Positions 1 to 6,608 are shown, numbered from the stretch's first letter. The stretch: DNA of 6,819 nucleotides from an uncultured Eubacterium sp. (GCA_910586045.1 CAJUIH010000137.1:1-6819); one strand, 5' to 3'. A program made the numbers and translations. The notes: a model not told the origin generated them from the letters alone.

Positions 1-101
1 GAAGCGTGCGGCGCCCCCGCGCGCGACGTGCAGCCGTAAGCGGAAGTACATTCGTCAGCAGGCATTCTGCCGCAGTTGTCAGACTGATAACAGTTTCGCA
101 T
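1..101 (-). CDS. Partial cysteine-rich protein of unknown function (N-terminus only)
   Basis: An open frame on the minus strand starts at ATG 101-99 and stays open to the window edge, giving 33 complete codons. The start is chosen from a clean SD, AGGAG at 113-109, with 7 nt to the ATG. The visible protein begins MRNCYQSDNCGRMPADEC and has four cysteines in its first 24 residues (C4, C10, C18, C24), with no signal peptide or membrane segment. I do not recognise the family. Short cysteine-rich N-termini occur in clostridial spore-coat proteins such as CotJA, and a sigma-K-like promoter lies just upstream, but this is a guess. The gene is divergent from the hydrogenase. The coding side is very GC-rich near position 1, unlike the AT-rich spacer. 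An accidental open frame remains possible because only 101 nt are visible; the SD is the main argument for it. Confidence 0.55.
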   Translation of the reverse strand, partial: MRNCYQSDNCGRMPADECTSAYGCTSRAGAPHA

Positions 102-127
102 AAGAAAACTCCTGAATCTTTTTACTA

Positions 128-156
128 TAAAGTATGCATAAAACTAAAATCGGGTG
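128..156 (-). promoter_or_regulatory. Candidate sigma-K-type sporulation promoter for the leftward gene
   Basis: Read on the minus strand, cACc (156-153) is followed after 16 nt by CATACTTTA (136-128). The B. subtilis sigma-K consensus is mACm, about 16 nt, then CATAnnnTA, so both elements match at the expected spacing. Transcription would start near 121, leaving about 8 nt before the SD at 113-109. The pattern is short and degenerate and the region is AT-rich, so a chance match is possible. TATAGT (131-126 on the minus strand) could alternatively be a sigma-A -10, but I see no good -35 for it. Confidence 0.35.
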
Positions 157-229
157 CATATATTGGGCAACAAAAAGTTTTTTTTTTAATACAAACGCGG
201 AAAATGTAGATTTTCTTTGCAATTTGTAT

Positions 230-235
230 TATAAT
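230..235 (+). promoter_or_regulatory. Candidate -10 element for the hydrogenase gene
   Basis: A perfect TATAAT lies 122 bp before the hydrogenase ATG, in an AT-rich stretch. No convincing -35 box is seen at 16-18 bp upstream (around 206-213), so an activator may be needed or the true start may differ. If used, transcription would begin near 242 and produce a leader of about 115 nt that contains the inverted repeats at 254-315. Confidence 0.4.
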
Positions 236-253
236 CATTTTTGTCAAAAGGAA

Positions 254-315
254 GTCCGCCGGGGAGAAGTCTGCGTTCTGCTCGTTAAAAAAATAACGAA
301 TAGACGGCAGCGGAC
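254..315 (+). repeat. Nested inverted repeats in the hydrogenase leader
   Basis: Three complementary pairs are nested about one centre: GTCCGC (254-259) with GCGGAC (310-315), GTCT (269-272) with AGAC (302-305), and TCGTTA (282-287) with TAACGA (294-299). As RNA this could fold into an interrupted hairpin in the 5' leader. No U-tract follows, so it is not a terminator. It does not match a riboswitch class that I recognise. The inner pair may instead act as a DNA operator, annotated separately. Confidence 0.4.
282..299. promoter_or_regulatory. Rex-like operator palindrome upstream of the hydrogenase
   Basis: TCGTTAAAAAAATAACGA is an 18-bp palindrome. The clostridial Rex operator consensus is TTGTTAAnnnnTTAACAA, also 18 bp; 11 of the 14 fixed positions match. 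Rex is an NADH/NAD+-sensing repressor known to control hydrogenase and fermentation genes in Clostridia. The site lies 58 bp before the ATG and about 47 bp after the candidate -10, so binding would act as a transcription roadblock, or else the true promoter lies closer. Whether Rex exists in this genome cannot be seen here. Confidence 0.4.
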
Positions 316-357
316 AGCACCCGGCATAAAAATAAAAAAATAGATGGGGGATACCGC

Positions 358-1809
358 ATGTACAATGATGAAAATGTAATCCGGATTAAACACGACGTAT
401 TGTATGAAGTTGCAAAACTTGCTTTTGAGGGAACACTCGAAGAAAAAAGAGACTATATCCCGGAAAAGCTGATCCCTGGCCCGGTGCCGCAGTTTCGCTG
501 CTGCATTTACAAAGAACGGGAGATTATCCGCCAGAGGGTGCGTTTGGCAGAAGGAAAGGATTTAAGCGAGCGGGAGTCCGGCAATGTGATTCAGGTAATC
601 AGCTCCGCATGTGAAGGCTGTCCGATTTCCAGCTATACGGTTACGGATAACTGCCAGAACTGCCTGGGCAAGGCGTGTATCAACGCCTGCAAATTCGGCG
701 CAATTACCATGGGGCGTGACCGGTCCTATATTGATCCTGCTAAATGTAAGGAATGCGGGCAGTGTGCGAAAGCCTGTCCATATAACGCGATTGTCGGCAT
801 AAAGCGTCCATGTAAGATCGCGTGTCCGGTAGACGCGATTACTTATGATGAATACAACGTATCTGTGATTGATAAAGACAAATGTATCCGCTGCGGCCAG
901 TGTATCCATAATTGCCCGTTTGGAGCAATCGGGTCCCAGACTTTTATTGTGGATGTGATTGAAGCGCTGAAATCCGGCAAACGGGTTTATGCGATGATTG
1001 CACCGGCAACCGAAGGGCAGTTTGGCGTGGATATGACGATGCAGAGCTGGAAAAATGCGTTGAAAGAAGTAGGATTTACCGATACGATCGAAGTAGGGCT
1101 TGGCGGCGACCTGACGGCGGCGAGCGAAGCGGACGAATGGGCGGAAGCTTACGCGGAAGGGAAAAAGATGACGACCTCCTGCTGCCCTGCCTTTGTAAAT
1201 ATGGTAAACAACCATTTTCCGGAACTGAAAGACAATGTATCCACTACCGTATCTCCAATGTGCGGCGTTTCGCGTTTGATTAAGTCCAGGGATCCGGAAG
1301 CATATACCGTATTTATCGGGCCGTGTATTGCCAAAAAATCGGAAGTAAAGGATCAGCAGATCGAAGGGAATGCGGATGCGGTACTTACATATAGTGAAAT
1401 CCGTACGATCCTGCGCGCTAAGAACGTGTCGTTGAAACCGGCGGATAATGATTATCAGGAATCCAGCATTTACGGCAAGCGTTTTGGAAACTCCGGCGGG
1501 GTAACCGAAGCCGTGCTGCAGTGCTTAAAAGAAACCGGGAAAGAAATGGACGCGAAAGTATGTAAGGCAAACGGCGCCGCAGAGTGTAAGAAAGCGCTGC
1601 TGCTTATGAAAGTCGGCAAGCTGCCGGAAGATTTTATCGAGGGAATGGCATGCGAAGGCGGCTGCGTCGGCGGTCCAAGCGCGTTCCAGGATAAAATGAA
1701 ATCCCGCAAAAACAGAGACGCGCTGCTTTCGAAAGCGGACGGACGCAATGTACACGAAAATCTGAAAAATTATGACACGGATCAGTTCTCTATGCACCGT
1801 GCAAAATAA
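358..1809 (+). CDS. Monomeric [FeFe]-hydrogenase-like protein (group B type), multiple [4Fe-4S] clusters
   Basis: A 483-residue soluble iron-sulfur protein, predicted to interconvert protons and H2 using ferredoxin-type electron carriers. The N-terminal part carries cysteine groups at 99/102/107/111, 130/133/136/140, 152/156 and 176/179/182/186, enough for at least three [4Fe-4S] clusters; C85 and C88 are extra. The H-cluster domain (about 205-483) has all three signatures. TTSCCPAF gives C275 (proton relay position) and C276. GPCIAKK gives C323 and K326. EGMACEGGCVGGP gives C432 and C436. F279 replaces the usual Trp of TSCCPxW, and Gly replaces Met of MPC; with the short C-terminus this fits the group B subgroup, whose physiological role is poorly known. 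No signal peptide, membrane segment or flavin/NAD domain is seen, so it is likely cytoplasmic. The start has GGGGG at 346-350, 7 nt before the ATG. The gene appears monocistronic, with a terminator behind it. The hydrogenase-fold assignment is firm; catalytic direction and subgroup are inferred. Confidence 0.9.
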   Translation: MYNDENVIRIKHDVLYEVAKLAFEGTLEEKRDYIPEKLIPGPVPQFRCCIYKEREIIRQRVRLAEGKDLSERESGNVIQVISSACEGCPISSYTVTDNCQNCLGKACINACKFGAITMGRDRSYIDPAKCKECGQCAKACPYNAIVGIKRPCKIACPVDAITYDEYNVSVIDKDKCIRCGQCIHNCPFGAIGSQTFIVDVIEALKSGKRVYAMIAPATEGQFGVDMTMQSWKNALKEVGFTDTIEVGLGGDLTAASEADEWAEAYAEGKKMTTSCCPAFVNMVNNHFPELKDNVSTTVSPMCGVSRLIKSRDPEAYTVFIGPCIAKKSEVKDQQIEGNADAVLTYSEIRTILRAKNVSLKPADNDYQESSIYGKRFGNSGGVTEAVLQCLKETGKEMDAKVCKANGAAECKKALLLMKVGKLPEDFIEGMACEGGCVGGPSAFQDKMKSRKNRDALLSKADGRNVHENLKNYDTDQFSMHRAK

Positions 1810-1828
1810 AAAACGAAACACGCGGTTT

Positions 1829-1859
1829 TACCGGGCTGTGCTTTTTGCATAGTCCGGTA
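1829..1859 (+). terminator. Hairpin terminator after the hydrogenase gene
   Basis: TACCGGGCTGTGC (1829-1841) pairs with GCATAGTCCGGTA (1847-1859) as a 13-bp stem with two G-U wobbles and a TTTTT loop. It starts 19 bp after the hydrogenase stop. The following TTGTCATTT is only a weak U-tract, so termination may be incomplete and some read-through into the helicase gene is plausible. Confidence 0.6.
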
Positions 1860-1884
1860 TTGTCATTTGCGTGGAGGGATACCA

Positions 1885-3747
1885 ATGAATCTAAACCCAT
1901 CACAGGCCGAAGCAGCCTTACATACAACCGGGCCATGTCTCGTTCTGGCAGGGCCGGGAAGCGGCAAGACGGCGACCCTGACCAAGAGGACGGAATATCT
2001 GATTACACAGTGTGGGATTTCCCCGGCCAATATACTCGTCGTCACTTTTACAAAAGCCGCTGCAGGCGAGATGCGCAGGCGGTTTGAGCAAAATACGGAC
2101 AAAAAATATCGGTCTGTCAGTTTTGGTACGTTTCATTCCATATTTTTTACGATCTTAAAGCATGCCTACCATTATTCGGCGGCTAATATTATGCGGGAAG
2201 AAACGAAATATCAGTTTATGCGGGAAATTATCGCAAAAAGGCGGATTTCCTGTGAGGATGTGGCCGAATTTTCCGGCGATATTTTGGGTGAAATCAGCGT
2301 ATTGAAAAACAGCGGGGTCTCTTTGGAAAATTATTATCCGGTTCACTGTGGCAAGGATGTCTTTCAAATGCTGTACCGGGAATATACCGGGTACATGCGC
2401 AATGCCCGCCTGATCGATTTTGACGATATGCTGGTTTTTACCAAAGAATTACTGGAACAGCGCCCGGATATACGGGCAGCCTGGCAGCAGAAATATACCT
2501 ATATTATGGTAGATGAATTTCAGGACATTAACCGTCTCCAGTATGAAACGGTCCGTCTGCTGGCCGGCAGCGCGGCGAACCTATTTGTAGTTGGCGACGA
2601 CGACCAGTCCATTTACCGTTTCCGCGGTTCCATGCCGGAGCTGATGTTAAATTTTCCAAAGGACTACCCGTCCGCAAAGATCATCCGCCTGTCCGTCAAT
2701 TACCGCTGTCCCAAGGAAGTGGTACAAATGGCCGGAAAGCTGATTGTACATAATAAGAACCGGTTTGAGAAAAAAATAGAAAGCTGTCAGACGGCTGCGG
2801 ATGCGGGCAAGAGAGGCGCTCCTTTTTCCTGTCAGCAGTACCGTACGCAGCAGGAAGAAAACCGGGCGTTGGCTGAACGGATCCGCAGGCATGTGAGCCA
2901 GGGCGGCAAGTACAGCCAGATTGCGGTACTCTACCGCACCAATACGCAGCCTGGCCCGTTGATCGCCAAACTGATGGATTACAATATTCCGTTTCATACG
3001 AAAGAGCGGATTCCCAATCTGTACGAGCACTGGATCGCCAAAGACCTGGCGGCGTACTTCCGGCTTGCCATGGGCAGCCGCGCGCGCGGCGATTTCCTGC
3101 GGATTATGAACCGGCCGAAACGGTATCTGAGCAGGGAAAGCCTGCCGGAACAAGAGGTAGCGTTTGACGCCTGGCAGGACTACTACAAAGAACAGCCCTG
3201 GATCGCAGGCCGAATCGAACAGTTGGAATGTGACCTGCGGGTTATTTCACGGATTGCGCCGTACGCGGCGGTCAATTATATCCGAAAAGGCATAGGCTAT
3301 GATGAATACCTGGCCGATTATGCGCAGTACCGCCAAATGCCGTCCGAAGAGCTGTTTGAGACATTGGAAGAGCTGCATGAGAGTACCAGGGACTTTAAAG
3401 AATACGCACAATGGGAAGCATTTACGAGACAGTATACAGAGGAATTAAAACGCAAACAGGAGCAGGCCAGCCGTCAGCCCGATACGGACAGTATTTCGAT
3501 TCTGACGCTGCATGGTTCCAAAGGGCTGGAATACGATATTGTTATGATACCGGATGTCAACGAAGGATTTATTCCTTATAAAAAGGCGGTTCTCGAGGCG
3601 GAAATAGAGGAAGAGCGCAGGATGCTGTATGTCGGCATGACACGGGCAAAAAAGGAACTGCAGATCAGTTATGTGAAAGCGCTGCGCAATAAGGCTGTGG
3701 AACCGTCCAGCTTTTTGGCGGAGATCATGGGACGGCAAAAGGGATAG
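1885..3747 (+). CDS. UvrD/PcrA-family SF1A ATP-dependent DNA helicase (short form)
   Basis: A 620-residue 3'-5' DNA helicase of the UvrD/Rep/PcrA type, which uses ATP to unwind DNA in repair and replication restart. Motifs appear in canonical order: Q-motif Gln at residue 7, Walker A AGPGSGKT (22-29), Walker B VDEFQD (209-214), motif III GDDDQSIYRFRG (237-248), motif IV NYRCP (272-276), motif V TLHGSKGLEYDIV (541-553) and motif VI MLYVGMTRAKKEL (580-592). All catalytic residues look intact. It is roughly 100 residues shorter than typical PcrA and ends soon after motif VI, so the C-terminal tail that binds RNA polymerase in PcrA is missing. It is therefore probably an accessory paralogue rather than PcrA itself. 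I chose ATG 1885 because GGAGGG (1873-1878) sits 6 nt upstream; an in-frame TTG at 1867 would swallow that SD. No separate promoter is evident in the 75-bp gap after the hydrogenase. The response regulator follows after 32 bp without a terminator, suggesting co-transcription. Confidence 0.93.
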   Translation: MNLNPSQAEAALHTTGPCLVLAGPGSGKTATLTKRTEYLITQCGISPANILVVTFTKAAAGEMRRRFEQNTDKKYRSVSFGTFHSIFFTILKHAYHYSAANIMREETKYQFMREIIAKRRISCEDVAEFSGDILGEISVLKNSGVSLENYYPVHCGKDVFQMLYREYTGYMRNARLIDFDDMLVFTKELLEQRPDIRAAWQQKYTYIMVDEFQDINRLQYETVRLLAGSAANLFVVGDDDQSIYRFRGSMPELMLNFPKDYPSAKIIRLSVNYRCPKEVVQMAGKLIVHNKNRFEKKIESCQTAADAGKRGAPFSCQQYRTQQEENRALAERIRRHVSQGGKYSQIAVLYRTNTQPGPLIAKLMDYNIPFHTKERIPNLYEHWIAKDLAAYFRLAMGSRARGDFLRIMNRPKRYLSRESLPEQEVAFDAWQDYYKEQPWIAGRIEQLECDLRVISRIAPYAAVNYIRKGIGYDEYLADYAQYRQMPSEELFETLEELHESTRDFKEYAQWEAFTRQYTEELKRKQEQASRQPDTDSISILTLHGSKGLEYDIVMIPDVNEGFIPYKKAVLEAEIEEERRMLYVGMTRAKKELQISYVKALRNKAVEPSSFLAEIMGRQKG

Positions 3748-3779
3748 AAAATGAATGGACAGAATAGGGGGAATGGTTT

Positions 3780-4505
3780 ATGTACCAGGTTGCGGTCTGT
3801 GAAGATGAACCGCTTGCGGCAAAGCAGAATGAGGATATGGTCTGCCGTATTTTTGAGTCGAAACATATGCGGCGGGATATTGACTATGCCGTTACCTGCT
3901 TTTTGTCGCCCGCGCCATTGCTGGCGCAAATGCAGCAGCGGCCGGACGCGTTTCACCTGCTTTTGCTGGATATCGAACTGGAAACGGAAAACGGAATTTC
4001 GTTTGCTGCGCGACTGCGGAAGATGGGTGCGGCCTGCTCCATTGTTTATATTACCGCGTACCGGGAATATGTATTTGACTGCTTTGATACGAGACCGCTT
4101 CATTACCTGCTCAAGCCGGTAGAACAGGACAAACTGGCCGCGGTTATTGACCGGGATCTGAAAGAAAATTACAATCCGCAGAAGATCCTGCTGCCGGTCG
4201 ATGGCTGCTGGCGCACAGTGGCGGCGCACGAGATCCTCTATGCGGAGGCCGCGAGCCATAAATCTGCCGTTCACCTAAAAGATGGCGTCTTGTATATCAA
4301 ACAGAATTTTTCCAGTCTGCTTTCCAGGGTGAACGGGCAGCGGTTCTGCCGCTGCCATTTCAGCATCCTGGTGAATCTGGAACACGTCCGCCGTCTGCAC
4401 GGCAGCTTTTTGGAGCTGGATGACGGGCGGCAGCTTCCGGTCAGCCGTTCCAGACAAAAGGACGTCAAAAAGCAGTATATCGCTTTTTTAAGCAACGGTG
4501 TGTAA
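3780..4505 (+). CDS. LytTR-family response regulator
   Basis: A 241-residue two-component regulator that would be phosphorylated by a sensor kinase and then bind DNA. The receiver domain (about 1-125) has the acidic pair E8/D9, phospho-acceptor D64 in LLLDIELETENG, T92 in the switch segment ITAY and the conserved K112 in LLKPV. The C-terminal LytTR DNA-binding domain (about 135-237) shows the family signatures EILYAEA, CHFSILVNLEHV and LPVSRSRQKDV. In the core strand, HFSILVN replaces the usual HRSYLVN, so DNA contacts may differ from AgrA. The start has GGGGG at 3767-3771, 8 nt before the ATG. It lies 32 bp after the helicase on the same strand with no terminator visible, so it is probably transcribed with it. 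The likely partner is the GHKL kinase at 4555-6363, which is convergent, with 49 bp between the two stop codons and no clear terminator hairpin. Such pairs are usually co-directional. Targets are unknown; LytTR regulators often control peptide, bacteriocin or cell-envelope genes. Confidence 0.92.
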   Translation: MYQVAVCEDEPLAAKQNEDMVCRIFESKHMRRDIDYAVTCFLSPAPLLAQMQQRPDAFHLLLLDIELETENGISFAARLRKMGAACSIVYITAYREYVFDCFDTRPLHYLLKPVEQDKLAAVIDRDLKENYNPQKILLPVDGCWRTVAAHEILYAEAASHKSAVHLKDGVLYIKQNFSSLLSRVNGQRFCRCHFSILVNLEHVRRLHGSFLELDDGRQLPVSRSRQKDVKKQYIAFLSNGV

Positions 4506-4554
4506 AGAACCTGGGCAATTACGGCGGATGTTTTTACGAAACCGCAAGGGGACG

Positions 4555-6363
4555 TTACTTAGGGGAGGTTTTTGGCATCTGCAGGGCTGTAGCGGCAAAA
4601 AACAAACCGTCTGGGTATTCGATCAGCAGTTCGCTCTGGTATTTGCGCGCGATGGACTGTACCGCCCGCAGGCCATAGCCGTGGGCTGCCTGATCCGGTT
4701 TTGTCGTGCGGCACAGCCCGGCCTTGCTGTCAAAATCTACCGATGCAAACCGGGTGTTTTCTATGCCGATATATAAGTGCGCATCCCGGATGCGCAGTTC
4801 GGCCCGCAGCCGTTTTTCCGCTCCCGGCGGGGCCAGGGCATTGGCTTCCAGGGCGTTTTGCAAAAGGTTCATTAAGATGGTGCACAGGTCCGTATCTAAA
4901 AAAGGCAGTGTCTGTGGTATGTCCGCCTGGCAGGATACGTTGATCCCCTGTTTGTGCGCACGGGCCAAAAAAACGGTCAGCACCGCATTGACCGCCGGGT
5001 GCGGGGTATATGCCAGGGCCGGGATGGACTGGGATTGTGTCAGCAGTTCGTTTAGATACTGCTTCAGGCTGTCCCATTCCCCCGCCTGGGACAGGTTTTG
5101 CAGGACCGTATAATGGTTTACCGTATCATGGCGCATCTTCCGCAGGGAAGCGGCGCTTTCCTGTACGGCTGCAAGCTGCTCTTTCGCCAGGCTTTCCTGT
5201 AGGGAGAGGATCTGTACCTGGGCTTTTTGTTTTGCCATGCGCTTAAGCTGCGTGAGCACGCTGGCCAGGCAGCACAGGGACAGCAGCAGGACGTTCCACC
5301 AAAACAGCGGATGTTCCGGCTGGTGTTCCCGGATCAATACCGCAAGGAAGTCCAGGTAATCGCGCAGGCTGCCGGTGTGCAGGGCGGACAGCAGGTATGC
5401 GGCTGCAACCGCGGCCGCGGACAGCAAAAGAGCCGGCAAAAACAGGCGAAACAACGGGTTTTTATTTCGGTATTCGCGTATGGCGCATACAAGCAGGGCC
5501 GCCGCCGTCAAATAAAACAATTCCCCGATTCTGGCCGCCGCCGTCGAAAAAGCGGGGATGATCGTCTGGAATCCGGCAATTACAAAATAAAGCAGCGCGG
5601 GCAGCACAGCGAACGGAAAAAACAGTTTCCGCTGTTTTTTCATACCGGAAAGCAGGTATAAGGACGGAAAAGAGAATAACGCCGCGCGGGACACAAAGAG
5701 TCCAAGTCCGTAAAGCTGCGGGGGAATCGTATGGGGACTGCGGACGGCGAGGTGGAAATAAAAGGTCTGGCCCAGGGCGGCAAGGCTTAACAGCAGCATG
5801 GCCCAGGCATGGTGCCCTTCTGTCCAGCCATAGAAAAACAGCCCGAGCGTAAACAGCGAAACCATGCCAAAGGCGGCGGCAGGGAACGCGGCCTTTGCGG
5901 TATCGGTACGGACCGCCTGGTTCATCGCCTCCATGTCGGTCAGGTATAAAAAGGGGGCGGACTGCGCGGCGTCTTTGTTTGTTTCTACGGTTACGGTTTT
6001 TCCTGCACAGTCTAACGGCAGCGTAAAAAAAGCGTTGCCAAGCGTCCTGCCGTCCCAGGTCTGTGTGCGGCCCAACGGTTTTCCATCCAAACGCACGTCG
6101 GCCGCTTTCGTACAGTTTAATTCCAGCAGCGGCCTCCAGCGGCTGTTCCATTCCGGCAGCACGACTGTGAGTGTCAGCGGGCCGCTGTAATCATAGGCGT
6201 CCTCAAGAGTCAGTGTGCCGCCGTTCATAGTGGTGTCCAGCCATAGGTGCTCCGGTTTTTGTATCGTATCCGATGCCAGAAGCGCCGCCAGCGCCAGTAC
6301 GCAGAGCAGGAATGCGGTACCGCCGGCCCATCGTGCCGCGATTTTTTTGTGTTGGTTCGACAT
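4555..6363 (-). CDS. Membrane sensor histidine kinase with extracytoplasmic domain and GHKL ATPase
   Basis: A 602-residue sensor kinase. Residues 13-30 form a membrane anchor. Residues about 31-158 are a beta-rich outer region containing two cysteines (C84, C119) that could form a disulfide. Residues about 160-371 hold roughly seven hydrophobic helices. This plan recalls 7TM receptors with an outer diverse sensing domain (7TMR-DISM), but the match is by architecture only. A linker of coiled-coil character (about 372-405) leads to a SpoOB-like phosphotransfer helix with the phospho-His H412 in RKMRHDTVNH. The ATPase domain follows: N-box MNLLQNALEA (498-507, N503), a strand with IENT (534-537), and G-box HGYGLRAV (561-568). 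This is the kinase class that partners LytTR regulators. The start ATG 6363-6361 has AGGAG at 6374-6370, 6 nt upstream. It is transcribed towards the regulator at 3780-4505. By eye this gene is GC-richer than the AT-rich segment upstream of it. The ligand is unknown. No convincing sigma-A promoter was found in 6375-6480 on this strand. Confidence 0.9.
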   Translation of the reverse strand: MSNQHKKIAARWAGGTAFLLCVLALAALLASDTIQKPEHLWLDTTMNGGTLTLEDAYDYSGPLTLTVVLPEWNSRWRPLLELNCTKAADVRLDGKPLGRTQTWDGRTLGNAFFTLPLDCAGKTVTVETNKDAAQSAPFLYLTDMEAMNQAVRTDTAKAAFPAAAFGMVSLFTLGLFFYGWTEGHHAWAMLLLSLAALGQTFYFHLAVRSPHTIPPQLYGLGLFVSRAALFSFPSLYLLSGMKKQRKLFFPFAVLPALLYFVIAGFQTIIPAFSTAAARIGELFYLTAAALLVCAIREYRNKNPLFRLFLPALLLSAAAVAAAYLLSALHTGSLRDYLDFLAVLIREHQPEHPLFWWNVLLLSLCCLASVLTQLKRMAKQKAQVQILSLQESLAKEQLAAVQESAASLRKMRHDTVNHYTVLQNLSQAGEWDSLKQYLNELLTQSQSIPALAYTPHPAVNAVLTVFLARAHKQGINVSCQADIPQTLPFLDTDLCTILMNLLQNALEANALAPPGAEKRLRAELRIRDAHLYIGIENTRFASVDFDSKAGLCRTTKPDQAAHGYGLRAVQSIARKYQSELLIEYPDGLFFAATALQMPKTSPK

Positions 6364-6414
6364 TGTTTTCTCCTTTTTACAAATGTTGTTCGGTATTTCA
6401 TTCGTTAAAAGATG

Positions 6415-6423
6415 TGTTATAAT
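6415..6423 (+). promoter_or_regulatory. Extended -10 promoter for the small toxin-like gene
   Basis: TGTTATAAT is a perfect extended -10 (TGn plus TATAAT at 6418-6423). No good -35 is present at 17 bp upstream, which an extended -10 can tolerate. Transcription would start near 6430 and give a leader of about 58 nt that contains the SD-blocking hairpin. It is divergent from the histidine kinase start at 6363, which lies about 50 bp to the left. Confidence 0.6.
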
Positions 6424-6457
6424 CTCAAAAGAGCAATCGCGTTACAGGGTGCGTTGA

Positions 6458-6479
6458 CCTCATTCTAAAGAGAATGGGG
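6458..6479 (+). promoter_or_regulatory. 5'-UTR hairpin that sequesters the toxin Shine-Dalgarno
   Basis: CCTCATTCT (6458-6466) pairs with AGAATGGGG (6471-6479) across an AAAG loop: a 9-bp stem with one G-U. The right arm contains four of the five G residues of the SD GGGGGTGAT (6476-6484). Folding would hide the ribosome site. SD sequestration in the leader is known from type I toxin mRNAs of Firmicutes and other bacteria. Confidence 0.55.
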
Positions 6480-6487
6480 GTGATGCT

Positions 6488-6601
6488 GTGAAAAAGAGAA
6501 AACATAAGAAATATAAGATTCATATTTCTCTTATGGAGTTGCTGACTTTCGGCATATTCCTTTTAGCATTTCTTACATTCGTATTTACGTTTTGTAACTA
6601 A
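6488..6601 (+). CDS. 37-residue membrane peptide, putative holin-like type I toxin
   Basis: A short gene starting at GTG 6488 and ending at TAA 6599-6601. The SD GGGGGTGAT (6476-6484) is one base off the full anti-SD complement, and its G-run ends 7 nt before the GTG. The nearby ATG at 6483 hits a stop at once. The peptide has a strongly basic start (KKRKHKKYK, residues 2-10) and then one hydrophobic segment (about 15-35) reading SLMELLTFGIFLLAFLTF, ending in Cys-Asn. The pattern LMxLxTFGxFxLA resembles small holin-like toxins of Firmicutes (the family typified by short peptides with TYEALMLM..FG near the N-terminus). Toxins of this kind insert in the membrane when over-produced. The context supports this: extended -10 promoter, SD-masking hairpin, and a predicted antisense RNA overlapping the 3' part of the mRNA. 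An in-frame ATG at codon 16 would give only 22 residues and has no SD. Toxic activity is inferred, not shown. Confidence 0.65.
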   Translation: MKKRKHKKYKIHISLMELLTFGIFLLAFLTFVFTFCN

Positions 6602-6608
6602 TCATACA

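Noticed and set aside
171..190. A run of ten T residues after AACAAAAAG, looking like a terminator tail
   Set aside because: The only stem possible before it is about 3 bp (AAC/GTT), with no GC-rich hairpin, so it is better read as an AT-rich spacer.
6..343. Two plus-strand open frames (6-209 and 134-343) upstream of the hydrogenase
   Set aside because: Neither has a Shine-Dalgarno site, the translations are low-complexity or basic with no recognisable motif, they overlap each other, and they cover the divergent promoter region.
3751..4122. A 123-residue plus-strand frame overlapping the response regulator
   Set aside because: It is in another frame over the receiver domain, Arg- and Cys-rich with no motif, and the regulator frame has the SD and all key residues.
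4506..4554. A bidirectional terminator between the convergent regulator and kinase genes
   Set aside because: Only a 4-bp GCGG/CCGC pairing with a long loop is seen, and there is no useful T-run after it on either strand.
5462..6151. A 229-residue minus-strand frame inside the histidine kinase gene
   Set aside because: It lies in another frame of the same strand, is Arg/Gly/Pro-rich and motif-free, while the kinase frame carries every expected motif; it is a shadow of a GC-rich gene.
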